Assembly: GCF_000497245.1 (NCBI RefSeq)
Contig: NZ_AWTC01000002.1
Location: 1-64,000, forward strand
From: Sporolactobacillus laevolacticus DSM 442
GTDB taxonomy: Bacteria > Bacillota > Bacilli > Bacillales > Sporolactobacillaceae
Length of the DNA: 64,000 nucleotides
Direction of reading: 5' to 3'
In this document: positions 55,157-64,000 of the stretch, one piece after another
Numbering within the stretch: position 1 is the first letter of the stretch
Layout of the letters: every line of letters begins with the position of its first letter
Made by a program: the position numbers and the translations under genes
Notes under the pieces: model-generated
Databases searched by the model: none
What the model was told of the DNA's origin: nothing
Seen by the model: the letters and a program-made list of their open reading frames with translations, nothing else

Positions 55157-58100
55157 TCAGAACAGCGACAACTGGTTTGCTTCAGGCATACCTTCCAAGC
55201 ACCCCTGACTATCGAGAAATTCCAGCACTGTCTTAGAGATTTTCGCGCGCTTTTGCAAGTCTTCTTTTGACAGAAATTCTCCATCTTCCCTCGCTTTTGC
55301 AATGGCCTTCGCGGCATTCGTCCCGACACCTGGAATCGCGTTGAACGGAGGAATAAGTGAATCACCTTCAACAAGAAATCTCGTGGCATCCGAACGGTAC
55401 AAATCAACGGGCTGGAAGCTTAAACCGCGCTCGCACATCTCAAGCGCAACTTCAAGTACAGTGAGCAAGCTCTTTTCTTTCGGTAGTGCGTCGTTCCCTT
55501 TCTTTTCAATCTCATCCATCTTATTTCTTATCGCGTCCGATCCGCGTTTCATCACATCAACATCAAAATCATCGGCCCGTACAGAGAAATAGGTGGCGTA
55601 AAACAAAATCGGATAATGTACCTTGAAATAGGAGATACGAATTGCCATAAGGACATAGGCAGTCGCATGTGCCTTCGGGAACATGTATTTTATCTTAAGA
55701 CATGAATCTAAATACCACTCGGGAACATTATTTTCCTTCATTTCAGCAATCCACTCATCATTCAAGCCTTTGCCCTTTCGGACCGATTCCATAATTTTGA
55801 AAGCATGAGATGGTTCCAGTCCTTGGTGCATCAGGTCAACCATAATGTCGTCACGGCATGAAATAACATCCCGGAGCACACATGTGCCATCTTCGATCAG
55901 AACTTGGGCATTGCCCAGCCACACATCCGTACCATGAGACAACCCCGAAATCTGAACCAGTTCGGCAAAAGTGGTCGGCTTGGTATCCTCAAGCATCTGC
56001 CGGACGAATCGTGTACCAAATTCCGGGATACCTAGTGTTCCTGTTTTACAACGGATTTGTTCACCCGTCACTCCCAGTGATTCAGTCGTACTAAAAATCT
56101 TTATGACCTCTTTATCATCCGTTGGAATGGTTTTCGGGTCAATCCCGCTCAAATCCTGAAGCATACGGATTACCGTCGGATCGTCGTGTCCGAGAATATC
56201 CAATTTCAGTATATTGTCATGAATTGAATGGAAATCAAAATGGGTGGTCTTCCACTCTGCCGTCTTGTCATCGGCGGGAAACTGAACCGGTGTAAAATCA
56301 TAAATTTCCATATCCCGCGGTACAACGACAATGCCGCCCGGGTGCTGGCCGGTCGTTCGTTTTGCTCCGGTACATCCGGATGCAAGCCGGTCACGTTCGG
56401 CACCTCGGAAGCTGGCACCAGTATCTTCTTCATATCCTTTAACATATCCATAAGCGGTTTTATCGGCGATTGTGCCAATGGTCCCAGCGCGGAACACTTT
56501 GTCCTCACCAAATAAGACCTTCGTGTAGTTGTGTGCAACCGGCTGATAATCACCGGAGAAGTTCAAGTCAATATCAGGAACCTTGTCCCCTTTAAATCCA
56601 AGGAAGGTTTCAAACGGAATATCATGCCCTTCTTTTTTCAACGCTGTTCCGCATTCCGGACAATTTTTATCCGGCAAGTCAAAACCACAAGCCACCGAAC
56701 CATCAGTAAAAAATTCGACATGCTTGCATGATGGGCACAAATAATGCGGCGGCAGCGGATTAACTTCAGTAATTTCAAGCATTGTCGCAACAAGTGAAGA
56801 ACCAACGGATCCTCGTGAACCAACCAGATACCCATCAGAGAGTGATTTCTTAACCAACTTGTGTGCAATCAGGTAAATAACGGAGAAACCGTGACCGATA
56901 ATACTCTTTAATTCCTTATCCAGTCTTTTTTCAACCAGTTCTGGAAACTGATCTCCGTACAGAGCGTGAGCGCGACTATACGTTTTTTCTTTTACTTCAT
57001 CTTCTGCCCCATCGATTGTCGGCGTATAGAGCTTATCCTTTACAGGAAGCACATCATCAATTTGATCCGCAATAGCATTCGGATTCGTCACAACAACTTT
57101 CTCAGCATTTTCTTCGCCGAGAAAACTCATGCATTCCAGCATCTCATCTGTTGTCCTGAAATGAACATCAGGCTGTGTTTGCCTATTTAGCGGATTCGCG
57201 GCTTGCGAGGTAATCAGTATCTTTCGATAGATTTTGTCATGCTTATCAAGATAGTGAACGTCTCCAGTCGCAACAACCGGTTTGTTCATTTTTTCACCCA
57301 GCTTGACTAACTTGATCATGACATCCTTAAGCGCAAGTTCATCTCTGACAATACCTTTTTCAACTAAGTGATAATAATTGGAAGGAGGCTGAATTTCGAT
57401 GTAGTCGTAAAACTCAGCGACTTTTTCCGCGAGCTCGGCAGATTTCTGCATCATCGTCTCAAACAATTCGCCTTTATCGCAGCCAGATCCGACGAGAATT
57501 CCCTCACGGTACTTGTTTAAAAGCGATCTTGGAATTCGCGGCACTCGATAAAAATAATCGACGTGCGACAGCGTAATTAATTTATAGAGGTTCTTTAATC
57601 CCGTTTGATTTTTGACCAGCAAGATCACATGGGATGGACGTATCCGATCCAAGTTTCCTTTTCCAAGATTGTCATTGAGCTGGTCATGGTAACTCATGCC
57701 TTTTTCTGCGGCGTCCTTCAACATTTTCCAGGCTAGATAGCCGGTCGCCTCAGTGTCGTAGATCGCGCGGTGATGATGAGTGAGCTCAATATTGAATGCT
57801 TTACAGAGCGTGTCCAGCTTGTGGTTTTTAAATTCCGGATAGAGAAAACGGCCAAGTTCAAGCGTGTCAATGACCGGATTTGAGGCTTTTTCGTACCCGA
57901 GTTTCTGATAAGCTGTGTTTAAAAAACCCATATCAAAGGTCGCATTATGGGCAACTAAAATAGCGTCCCCGGCAAATTTTCTGAACTCCTCCACGACTTG
58001 GTCCGCATCAGGAGCGTCCGCCAGCATTTCATCCGTAATACTGGTTAATTCAATTATTTTCTGTGAAAGTGGATGGTGAGGATTTGCAAATTGGTCAAAC

Positions 58101-59467
58101 TTTTCCAACACTTCACCATTTTTTATCTTAACTGCGGCTAGTTCTATTATCGTGTCATAAACTGCCGATAGGCCGGTCGTCTCGACGTCGAACACAACAT
58201 AGGTATCATCAGAAAGCAAACGATGTGCCGTGTTATAAGCGATCGGAACACCATCGTCGATCAGATTGGCTTCGACGCCATATAACACCTTAACTCCATT
58301 TTTCTGTCCTGCAGAATATGCTTCAGGATATGATTGCGCAACTCCATGATCGGTGATTGCTATGGCACGATGACCCCAGTCCTTAGCCCGCTTAATTAGC
58401 GCAGAAGCTGTGACCACAGCATCCATCTGACTCATGACAGTATGGGCGTGAAGTTCAACACGTTTATGCCCTTCAGGAGCGGTGTCCTCTAGTTTATTTG
58501 GGCTGATTTCCTCTATATCGTTAGCGATCATGACAAGATCTCTTACAAAGCTGTCATTCTGAACGCCACCGCGTACTTTTACCCACATGCCTTTATGAAG
58601 CCTTCCGAATTTTTCCGCATCCTCCTTGTCACGAGAAAAAACTTTAACCATTAATGAATCGGTATAATCTGTGATCTTAAATAGAAGCAAGGTGCGGCCG
58701 CTTCGCAGCTCACGGGTCTCAGAATCGAAGATATATCCTTGTATCGTGATTCTACGTTCTTCATCCTGTATCGTTTCAATTGAGACAGGTTCATCATGAA
58801 TATCATAGCCAACTTTAAAAGGTCCTTGTGCTGCTTCTCCTGAACTTTCATCAGCGTCTTTTTTCTTTTGTCGTTCAATCATCGCCTGAACTACTTTTTG
58901 CTGATCTTCTGCCTCACGTTGTTTGACAAATGAATCATAGGCTTTTGAACGGTCTTCGGAATCAATTTTAATATCTAGTGAAAGCGGAGGAAATCCATAG
59001 ACACGAATTTTTTCATTCAGTGCTTTAGGAATTTTTCTTCTTAATAGTCCTGATTCTGTTTCACTGTTCGCTGAAAGTGTAAGGAGCCGATCATGAAGCT
59101 CCGGCTGCTGTCGATTCAGACATACTTTCAATGCGGGAAACTCAGTACATAGTTGTGTGCTGACCGCCTGCCAATAATCAGCAAAAAGTCGGTCCGCGCC
59201 ATTAGTATCCCTCGCCTGAAAAGACAAAGTCACTTTGGAAACAACGGATTGAAAGTGTTGTTGGAGGCTGGATTCAAGCCACTCATACACTTGAAAAGGG
59301 ATCACACCATTCAGCAAAAAATCAAAATGCCAACGGCGTTCTGTACGAAAGACAGACAATTTTTCAATTTCGCCTTGATCGAAATACTGTTCAACCCATT
59401 CGCGGGGCGTTTCGATATGCTCAAGAAGCATCATCAAGCGGCCATGTTTCGATGTCGGATCAGTCAT
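55157..59467 (-). CDS. polC: DNA polymerase III, Gram-positive alpha subunit PolC
   Basis: PolC is the main leading-strand replicase of low-GC Gram-positives. About 1436 residues (1437 in B. subtilis). Order: N-terminal domains and an OB fold (to about 330), PHP part with [16 protein letters not shown], an inserted proofreading exonuclease with [14 protein letters not shown] (about residue 422), [15 protein letters not shown] and [14 protein letters not shown]. Then comes the rest of PHP, a Cys4-type zinc site ([10 protein letters not shown] and CPECGTAL), the palm with [11 protein letters not shown] (about 959), and the fingers with [13 protein letters not shown]. The C-terminal QLSLF is the beta-clamp motif. 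I start it at ATG 59467, seven bases after GAGG. Confidence 0.98.
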   Translation of the reverse strand: MTDPTSKHGRLMMLLEHIETPREWVEQYFDQGEIEKLSVFRTERRWHFDFLLNGVIPFQVYEWLESSLQQHFQSVVSKVTLSFQARDTNGADRLFADYWQAVSTQLCTEFPALKVCLNRQQPELHDRLLTLSANSETESGLLRRKIPKALNEKIRVYGFPPLSLDIKIDSEDRSKAYDSFVKQREAEDQQKVVQAMIERQKKKDADESSGEAAQGPFKVGYDIHDEPVSIETIQDEERRITIQGYIFDSETRELRSGRTLLLFKITDYTDSLMVKVFSRDKEDAEKFGRLHKGMWVKVRGGVQNDSFVRDLVMIANDIEEISPNKLEDTAPEGHKRVELHAHTVMSQMDAVVTASALIKRAKDWGHRAIAITDHGVAQSYPEAYSAGQKNGVKVLYGVEANLIDDGVPIAYNTAHRLLSDDTYVVFDVETTGLSAVYDTIIELAAVKIKNGEVLEKFDQFANPHHPLSQKIIELTSITDEMLADAPDADQVVEEFRKFAGDAILVAHNATFDMGFLNTAYQKLGYEKASNPVIDTLELGRFLYPEFKNHKLDTLCKAFNIELTHHHRAIYDTEATGYLAWKMLKDAAEKGMSYHDQLNDNLGKGNLDRIRPSHVILLVKNQTGLKNLYKLITLSHVDYFYRVPRIPRSLLNKYREGILVGSGCDKGELFETMMQKSAELAEKVAEFYDYIEIQPPSNYYHLVEKGIVRDELALKDVMIKLVKLGEKMNKPVVATGDVHYLDKHDKIYRKILITSQAANPLNRQTQPDVHFRTTDEMLECMSFLGEENAEKVVVTNPNAIADQIDDVLPVKDKLYTPTIDGAEDEVKEKTYSRAHALYGDQFPELVEKRLDKELKSIIGHGFSVIYLIAHKLVKKSLSDGYLVGSRGSVGSSLVATMLEITEVNPLPPHYLCPSCKHVEFFTDGSVACGFDLPDKNCPECGTALKKEGHDIPFETFLGFKGDKVPDIDLNFSGDYQPVAHNYTKVLFGEDKVFRAGTIGTIADKTAYGYVKGYEEDTGASFRGAERDRLASGCTGAKRTTGQHPGGIVVVPRDMEIYDFTPVQFPADDKTAEWKTTHFDFHSIHDNILKLDILGHDDPTVIRMLQDLSGIDPKTIPTDDKEVIKIFSTTESLGVTGEQIRCKTGTLGIPEFGTRFVRQMLEDTKPTTFAELVQISGLSHGTDVWLGNAQVLIEDGTCVLRDVISCRDDIMVDLMHQGLEPSHAFKIMESVRKGKGLNDEWIAEMKENNVPEWYLDSCLKIKYMFPKAHATAYVLMAIRISYFKVHYPILFYATYFSVRADDFDVDVMKRGSDAIRNKMDEIEKKGNDALPKEKSLLTVLEVALEMCERGLSFQPVDLYRSDATRFLVEGDSLIPPFNAIPGVGTNAAKAIAKAREDGEFLSKEDLQKRAKISKTVLEFLDSQGCLEGMPEANQLSLF

Positions 59468-59639
59468 CAACAATCCTCGTCTCCTTTCTTTCTATTATTC
59501 TACTAAATCTAAAAGGTGAATGCCATCAGCTTGACGGACACTATCCGTTACATGAAGATCAAGCTGCTATGATCAACATGATAGAACCCTTGTTATATAC
59601 TGTTTAAACAAGAGAATCTGTTATTGAAAATTCTCGATC

Positions 59640-59765
59640 ATCGGAAATCCGCATGCTTTCTGCGGACGAACCGTAAGTATCCTCGTTCGGTACCTTGCTG
59701 CGGGGTCTCACCTGGCTCTCAATCAGCGAGTACCGTCTCGCAAGAGTTTCGAAAATTTCTTTTCT
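59640..59765. repeat. Diverged copy of a Bacillaceae intergenic repeat (with gap note)
   Basis: Read leftward it contains TTGCGAGACGG, then AGCCAGGTGAGACCCCGCAGC, split for description, then CGAACGAGGATACTTACGGTTCGTCCGCAGAAAGC, also split. This follows the GCGAGACTCC-GGTGAGACCCCGCAGG-CGAGGAGGCTC-CGCCCGCGGAAAGC skeleton of a very common intergenic repeat. Copy two is at 26575-26705. The remaining part of the polC-proS gap (59468-59856) holds only the proS terminator at 59817. Confidence 0.65.
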
Positions 59766-59816
59766 ATAAAATATTGAGCATGATCAACGGTAAAAATGAT
59801 CACAGTCTAACAAAAA

Positions 59817-59841
59817 GAAAAAAGGAGCTCTAATGGCTCCT
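59817..59841 (-). terminator. Terminator after proS
   Basis: AGGAGC pairs with GCTCCT around a seven-base loop, then a run of seven T on the minus strand. It lies 16 bases after the proS stop at 59857. Confidence 0.85.
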
Positions 59842-59856
59842 CAATTCGTCCCTTGC

Positions 59857-61500
59857 TTAATCAAGCGCGTTCATTAATTCATCGACGTCTGTTGACAAAG
59901 CTTCAACACTTGTTTCAATTCTTTCCTTGTTCTTGCGGGAAGCAAGTTCAACGATCTGATCAGCCGCCTTTTTCCCGACAATCACTTGTACCGGACAGCC
60001 GATTAATTCGCTATCGGCAAATTTGACCCCTGGGCGTTCTTTGCGATCATCCCAAAGCACATCATAGCCTTGTTCCATGAAGAACTGATACAGCTTCTCC
60101 GATAGTGAATATTGGTCTTCATTCTTCGGATTTACCGTAATCAGATGAATAGCAAACGGCGCTAGCGATTTTGGCCAAATTAAGCCGCCTTCATCATGAT
60201 ACTGTTCGCAGATTGCTGACAGCGTCCGAGAAACACCTATGCCATAACACCCCATAATCAGCGGTTTCGCTTTTCCATCCGCATCAAGATACGTCGCATT
60301 CATGGCTTCAGAATACTTGGTTCCCAGCTTGAAGACTTGTCCTATTTCAATACCTCTTGCGAACTTGATAGTTCCTTTTCCATCTGGAGACGGATCTCCT
60401 TCCTTAATAAAACGGAAGTCATTATAACTCTCGATAGACAAGTCACGATCCGGATCAACATGGACATAGGTTATGTCTTCAGCTTTATTGTACAACACTG
60501 CTTGGGACAAATGTTTCAATCCGTTGTCTGCGAACACACGGATCTCCTCATCAAGATGCATTAGATCTAAGCTATCACCTTCGAAAGGTTCAATGAGATC
60601 GGTAGCCAAAATATTCTTTAACTTGACATCATTCATTTCATCCGTTGCCTTAATAAACACAACAACTGTCTCTGTCCGTGTTTTGAATGCTTGAGCAACA
60701 ATCGGTGTATCTTCATCCACAACCTGCTTACCGGGAACACGTTCCAAAGAAAGTGCATTCCCCTTTTCTGCAGTGTCTGTATCGAGTACTGCTGCCATTT
60801 CCAGATTTGCCGCAAAATCAGAACTGTCCGAATAGGCTATCGTATCCTCTCCAATTTCTGCCAAAGCCTGAAATTCATGCGTATCTTTACCACCAATTGC
60901 TCCGGAATCTGCTAGTACAGCACGAAATTTCAAACCGCATCGCTCAAAAATCCGGCAGTAGGCATTGAACATGTCCCAATAGGATTTATCCAGACTTTCC
61001 GGTGAATCATGAAAAGAATAGGCATCCTTCATAATGAATTCTCTACCGCGAAGCAATCCAAAACGTGGTCTCTTTTCATCACGGTATTTGGTCTGAATCT
61101 GGTAAAGATTCATTGGTAATTTTTTATAAGAGTTGAGAAAATCACGGACAAGACTTGTTATCAGTTCTTCCCCAGTTGCGCCGAGTGCAAAATAACGACC
61201 ATGCCTGTCCTTCAGTCTCATGAGCTCCGGACCATAAACATCCCAGCGACCTGTTTCATGCCATAATTCTGCTGGCTGCATAGCTGGCATTAGTAATTCC
61301 TGCGACCCTGCTCGATCCATTTCCTCACGAATAATCGTTTCAATTTTTTTTATCACTTTATAGCCAAGCGGCAGATACGAGTAAACACCCGCTGCATTCT
61401 GTCTGATAAATCCACCGCGCAGAAGCAAGCGATGACTAGCAGATTCCGCATCTGCCGGCGTCTCTTTCATCGTTGGAATGAACATTTGGCTTTGTTTCAT
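59857..61500 (-). CDS. proS: Prolyl-tRNA synthetase
   Basis: ProS charges tRNA-Pro. The 547-residue bacterial-type class II enzyme has motif 1 (GSQELLMPAMQPAELWHETGRW), the T-x-E loop in GATGEELITSLVRDF (about 105-119; the usual GPTHEE is GATGEE here, but Thr and Glu are kept), and motif 2 in YRDEKRPRFGLLRGREFIMKD. The YbaK-type editing insertion spans about 225-385, and motif 3 lies in GCYGIGVSRTLSAICEQ. The anticodon domain closes the protein. GAGGTGG precedes the ATG. It lies between rseP and polC, as usual. Confidence 0.97.
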   Translation of the reverse strand: MKQSQMFIPTMKETPADAESASHRLLLRGGFIRQNAAGVYSYLPLGYKVIKKIETIIREEMDRAGSQELLMPAMQPAELWHETGRWDVYGPELMRLKDRHGRYFALGATGEELITSLVRDFLNSYKKLPMNLYQIQTKYRDEKRPRFGLLRGREFIMKDAYSFHDSPESLDKSYWDMFNAYCRIFERCGLKFRAVLADSGAIGGKDTHEFQALAEIGEDTIAYSDSSDFAANLEMAAVLDTDTAEKGNALSLERVPGKQVVDEDTPIVAQAFKTRTETVVVFIKATDEMNDVKLKNILATDLIEPFEGDSLDLMHLDEEIRVFADNGLKHLSQAVLYNKAEDITYVHVDPDRDLSIESYNDFRFIKEGDPSPDGKGTIKFARGIEIGQVFKLGTKYSEAMNATYLDADGKAKPLIMGCYGIGVSRTLSAICEQYHDEGGLIWPKSLAPFAIHLITVNPKNEDQYSLSEKLYQFFMEQGYDVLWDDRKERPGVKFADSELIGCPVQVIVGKKAADQIVELASRKNKERIETSVEALSTDVDELMNALD

Positions 61501-61542
61501 TGTTTACCACCTCAACTATTTGAAATCTTATCTATAAGAGGT

Positions 61543-61609
61543 TGTTCAAAAAAATCTGGGAAAGTAGTATTTCCTCTTAACAAATCCTTCCCACTTTCTT
61601 TTTTGAACA
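61543..61609. repeat. Small inverted-repeat element between rseP and proS
   Basis: TGTTCAAAAAA (61543-61553) and TTTTTTGAACA (61599-61609) form a perfect 11-bp inverted repeat, with TGGGAA/TTCCCA paired inside. On the minus strand the inner stem is followed by a T-run, so it could also end rseP transcription. Its outer sequence (AAGAGGTTGTTCAAAAA) resembles the ends of the 260-bp element at 31923-32182 (TAGAGGATGTTCGAAAAG). Confidence 0.5.
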
Positions 61610-61628
61610 GAGTTATTTTTAATGGATC

Positions 61629-62891
61629 CTAGCGTGAAAAGAGGTTTTGCAGATCGTTCCAGGTCACAAGCAGCATTAACAGCATCAGAAAAGCGAACCC
61701 GATAAAATGAACGAGCGCTTCTTTCTGTGGCTCAACGGGTTTGCCGCGCAGCGCTTCGACAATAAGAAACATCAGACGTCCGCCATCTAATGCCGGAAGC
61801 GGAAGTAAATTAATGACTGCTAGATTTACACTCAGAAAGGCCGTCCAGTTCAGTACGAAAAACAATCCTTGAGCGACAACTTCTCCTGTTGCGTGATAAA
61901 TACCGACCGGCCCGGCAAGCTTATTCAAGTCAAATCCTCCGGTGATCAGCATTTTCAGACCAACAAGTTCCATCTTGACCCAGTAATAGGTCTGGCTGAC
62001 ACCTGCTCCAACTGAGCCGATCAATGAGTGGCGTGTTGGTTGATAGACGCCAATGACGCCTTCCGCCTTGCCGTTCTCTGCCTTACGTTGACCGGTGATT
62101 AGTTCAACTTGCTGTTGACTGCCATTTCGTTCAAAGGTTAACATAACCTTTTCTTTCGGATGCTTACTGACATAGTTGACGATATCCTGCCAACTATTTG
62201 TTTGTTTACCGTCAATTTGCACAATGCGGTCACCGGCAACAAGGCCTGATTTTTCCGCAGGATAACCCTTTATTACATTACCAAGCTGCGGCGCATCGGA
62301 AGGCACTCCCTGGATGCTAAAATAGATGATAAAGATGATCACAGCCAAGAGTAAATTCATAAACGGACCTGCAAATATCGTCAGAAACCTCGCCAAAAGG
62401 GACTGTGACGAAAATTGGCGATCACGCGGCGCAATTTGAAAATCTTGGTTGTCCGCTACGTAAGTCGCATCTCGATTTATTGCATAACGGGTGAGTGGCG
62501 CATCTTCATCTTCATATCCTGAAAGGCAGAGTTCATTTTCAAGATCGCATTGTTCAACGGTCAAAAATCGGGCATCCGGGTACTTCTCTAGATGATCGCT
62601 CACAATACGGCAAACATTTCCATGCGTATCAAGGTAGATACCGATATTTTGTCCGGGTTTCACTTCGAAAGTTTCCGGATCTTCACCCGCCATGCGCACG
62701 TAGCCTCCAATCGGAAGCAGGCGCAATGTATAAACCGTTTCTCCTTTTTTGATTGCAAAAATTTTCGGACCAAATCCGATCGCATACTCCCGACACAGAA
62801 TCCCGGAACGTTTAGCGACGATCAAGTGACCAAATTCATGGATAGACACAAGAAGCCCGAAAATGATGACAACGATTATCAAAGTTTCCAC
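61629..62891 (-). CDS. rseP: Site-2 intramembrane protease RseP/RasP
   Basis: RseP cleaves membrane proteins inside the bilayer, such as anti-sigma factors and signal peptide remnants. The 420-residue product has the zinc motif HEFGH (His18, Glu19, His22) in helix 1, a PDZ domain (about 185-290, AEKSGLVAGDRIVQIDGKQTNSW, split for description), and the NLLPLPALDGGRLM motif with its zinc Asp near residue 370. About four membrane helices. GTG start after AGAGGTG. It lies between dxr and proS, as in B. subtilis. Confidence 0.96.
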   Translation of the reverse strand: METLIIVVIIFGLLVSIHEFGHLIVAKRSGILCREYAIGFGPKIFAIKKGETVYTLRLLPIGGYVRMAGEDPETFEVKPGQNIGIYLDTHGNVCRIVSDHLEKYPDARFLTVEQCDLENELCLSGYEDEDAPLTRYAINRDATYVADNQDFQIAPRDRQFSSQSLLARFLTIFAGPFMNLLLAVIIFIIYFSIQGVPSDAPQLGNVIKGYPAEKSGLVAGDRIVQIDGKQTNSWQDIVNYVSKHPKEKVMLTFERNGSQQQVELITGQRKAENGKAEGVIGVYQPTRHSLIGSVGAGVSQTYYWVKMELVGLKMLITGGFDLNKLAGPVGIYHATGEVVAQGLFFVLNWTAFLSVNLAVINLLPLPALDGGRLMFLIVEALRGKPVEPQKEALVHFIGFAFLMLLMLLVTWNDLQNLFSR

Positions 62892-62910
62892 GAGCTTGAC
62901 ACCTCTGCCT

Positions 62911-64000
62911 TTAGTTTATTTTATTCATGACAAAAGCGCGGGTTTCCCGATCTACTGCTTCAATTGTTTCCAAATCAGGCATTTGAACGACTTGATGATG
63001 CTCAAGAGCCGTCTCAACAAACCGTTCAATGTCTAGAAACGCAATTTTTCCTGATAAAAATGCTTGAACCGCTATTTCATTAGCCGCGTTTAATACGGTC
63101 GGCATGGAACCGCCTGCTTTTCCTGCGTGATAAGCTAATGATACGCTTGGATAGCGTTGCGTGTCCACTTTTTGAAAATGAAGTGTTCCTATTTCCCATA
63201 AGTTTAGCTGTTTTGTTAGTTTCAGTTCAAGTCTTGAAGGATAAGTGAGCGCATACTGAATCGGAACAAGCATGCTCGGCAATCCGAGCTGCGCAATGAC
63301 ACTATGATCAGCATATTCAACTAATGAATGAACAATACTCTCTCTGTGTATTACTATATCAATTTTTTCATAAGGCATCCCAAATAGCCAGTGTGCTTCA
63401 ATAACTTCAAGTCCTTTATTCATCATCGTTGCCGTATCGACAGTGATTTTTGCCCCCATCGACCAATTCGGATGATTCAAGGCATCATTAATCGTCACAC
63501 CTTCGAGTTCCTCACGTTTCTTGTCTCTGAAACTGCCGCCTGAAGCGGTCAGAATCAGCCGAGAAATGGCCGAACGGTCCTGACCCTGCATTGATTGAAA
63601 AATAGCGGAATGCTCGCTGTCAACAGGAAGGATTGATACACCGAACTCTTTTGCTTTCTTCATCACTAAGTGTCCTGCAGTGACAAGCGTTTCCTTATTT
63701 GCCAGGCCAATTGTCTTTCCAGCTTCAATCGCAGCTAGTGTTGGTTCAAGACCAATACTGCCGAGAACTGCGTTGACCAATATATCGCTCTCAGGGATAA
63801 CGGCAGCTTCAATCATGCCCTCAACACCGTAAACCAGCCGTATTTCTTTAGTTAACGCCGGTCTTATCTGCTCAGCGACTGTCTTATTCTTTACCGCGAC
63901 CAGTTTTGGATGAAATTCCTGAATGAGTGGCAGAGCAATGTCGATATTTTCTCCAAAAGCAAGAGCAACTGCAGAAAATTGATCAGGATGTTCACGGATC
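62911..64000 (-). CDS. dxr: 1-deoxy-D-xylulose-5-phosphate reductoisomerase, 5' end outside the window
   Basis: Dxr converts deoxyxylulose phosphate to methylerythritol phosphate with NADPH in isoprenoid synthesis. The frame continues unbroken to the right edge: the last codons before the ATG at 63816 encode [20 protein letters not shown], which is the normal Dxr N-terminal Rossmann region. So the ATG at 63816 is internal and the true start lies beyond 64000. Further features: [27 protein letters not shown] (split for description), the metal-site [17 protein letters not shown], and the [14 protein letters not shown] motif. About 363 residues are visible of the roughly 385 usual. Confidence 0.96.
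   Translation of the reverse strand, partial: IREHPDQFSAVALAFGENIDIALPLIQEFHPKLVAVKNKTVAEQIRPALTKEIRLVYGVEGMIEAAVIPESDILVNAVLGSIGLEPTLAAIEAGKTIGLANKETLVTAGHLVMKKAKEFGVSILPVDSEHSAIFQSMQGQDRSAISRLILTASGGSFRDKKREELEGVTINDALNHPNWSMGAKITVDTATMMNKGLEVIEAHWLFGMPYEKIDIVIHRESIVHSLVEYADHSVIAQLGLPSMLVPIQYALTYPSRLELKLTKQLNLWEIGTLHFQKVDTQRYPSVSLAYHAGKAGGSMPTVLNAANEIAVQAFLSGKIAFLDIERFVETALEHHQVVQMPDLETIEAVDRETRAFVMNKIN

Noticed and set aside
61501-61628. T-box leader before proS
   Set aside because: No T-box sequence block, specifier loop or antiterminator was seen; the hairpin is explained by the small repeat or a terminator.

Overview
The window looks like chromosomal core DNA from an endospore-forming member of the Bacillales. 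Sporulation genes spoVS, cotE and spoVFA/spoVFB sit inside the gene order known from Bacillus subtilis: dxr-rseP-proS-polC-rimP-nusA-rnpM-rplGA-infB-ylxP-rbfA-truB-ribF-rpsO-pnpA-mlpA-spoVF-asd-dapG-dapA-rnjB-spoIIIE-ymfI-ymfJ-ymfK-rodZ-pgsA-cinA-recA-rny-ymdB-spoVS-miaB-ricA-cotE-mutS-mutL. Several genes that B. subtilis has in this order are missing here (ylxY, ymxH, tepA, ymfF/ymfH, pbpX, tdh-kbl), and pcp is present where B. subtilis has none. A reduced, facultatively fermentative relative such as a Sporolactobacillaceae member is plausible, but that is inference from gene content and not a taxonomic identification.

Layout from left to right. Positions 1-4400 hold a gluconate island: gntR and gntK leftward, gntP rightward, two CcpA-type cre sites, and a very small membrane protein gene downstream of gntK. 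Positions 4560-5716 hold a MarR regulator and nitroreductase pair behind a palindromic operator. Positions 5842-6840 are an accessory patch with a glutamine-rich small protein and a broken DUF3231 gene between two similar double-hairpin sequences. Positions 6959-11474 are mutL and mutS. Positions 11658-16320 are a rightward island: a MoxR ATPase, a DUF58 protein, a membrane protein that lacks the usual transglutaminase core, and an MFS exporter. Positions 16420-18985 hold cotE, ricA and miaB. Positions 19210-23090 are accessory: a hypothetical HTH-plus-membrane protein, a second MFS exporter, a CBS-pair protein, a 57-residue ribbon-helix-helix protein and an SPFH/band-7 protein. From spoVS (23321) to the right edge the block is almost entirely leftward core genes.

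Functionally the core block covers mismatch repair and recombination (mutSL, recA), RNA decay (rny, rnjB, pnpA), translation and transcription factors (infB, nusA, rimP, rbfA, rpsO, proS, truB, miaB), replication and chromosome segregation (polC, spoIIIE), the lysine/dipicolinate branch (asd, dapG, dapA feeding spoVFA/spoVFB), envelope and lipid functions (pgsA, rodZ, rseP, dxr) and spore coat assembly (cotE). Promoter-like sequences fit this. SigK-type boxes lie before spoVFA and cotE, a SigH-like box before spoVS, LexA-type dyads before recA, and a strong SigA promoter with a structured leader before rpsO.

Non-coding elements stand out more than unknown protein systems. There is a 260-bp inverted-repeat-bounded element with internal hairpin-type repeats (31923-32182), a small hairpin element with similar ends (61543-61609), and two diverged copies of a repeat that I recall as widespread in Bacillaceae (about 26575-26705 and 59640-59765). 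I did not find a clear, previously undescribed multi-gene system, and no CRISPR, prophage, tRNA or rRNA.
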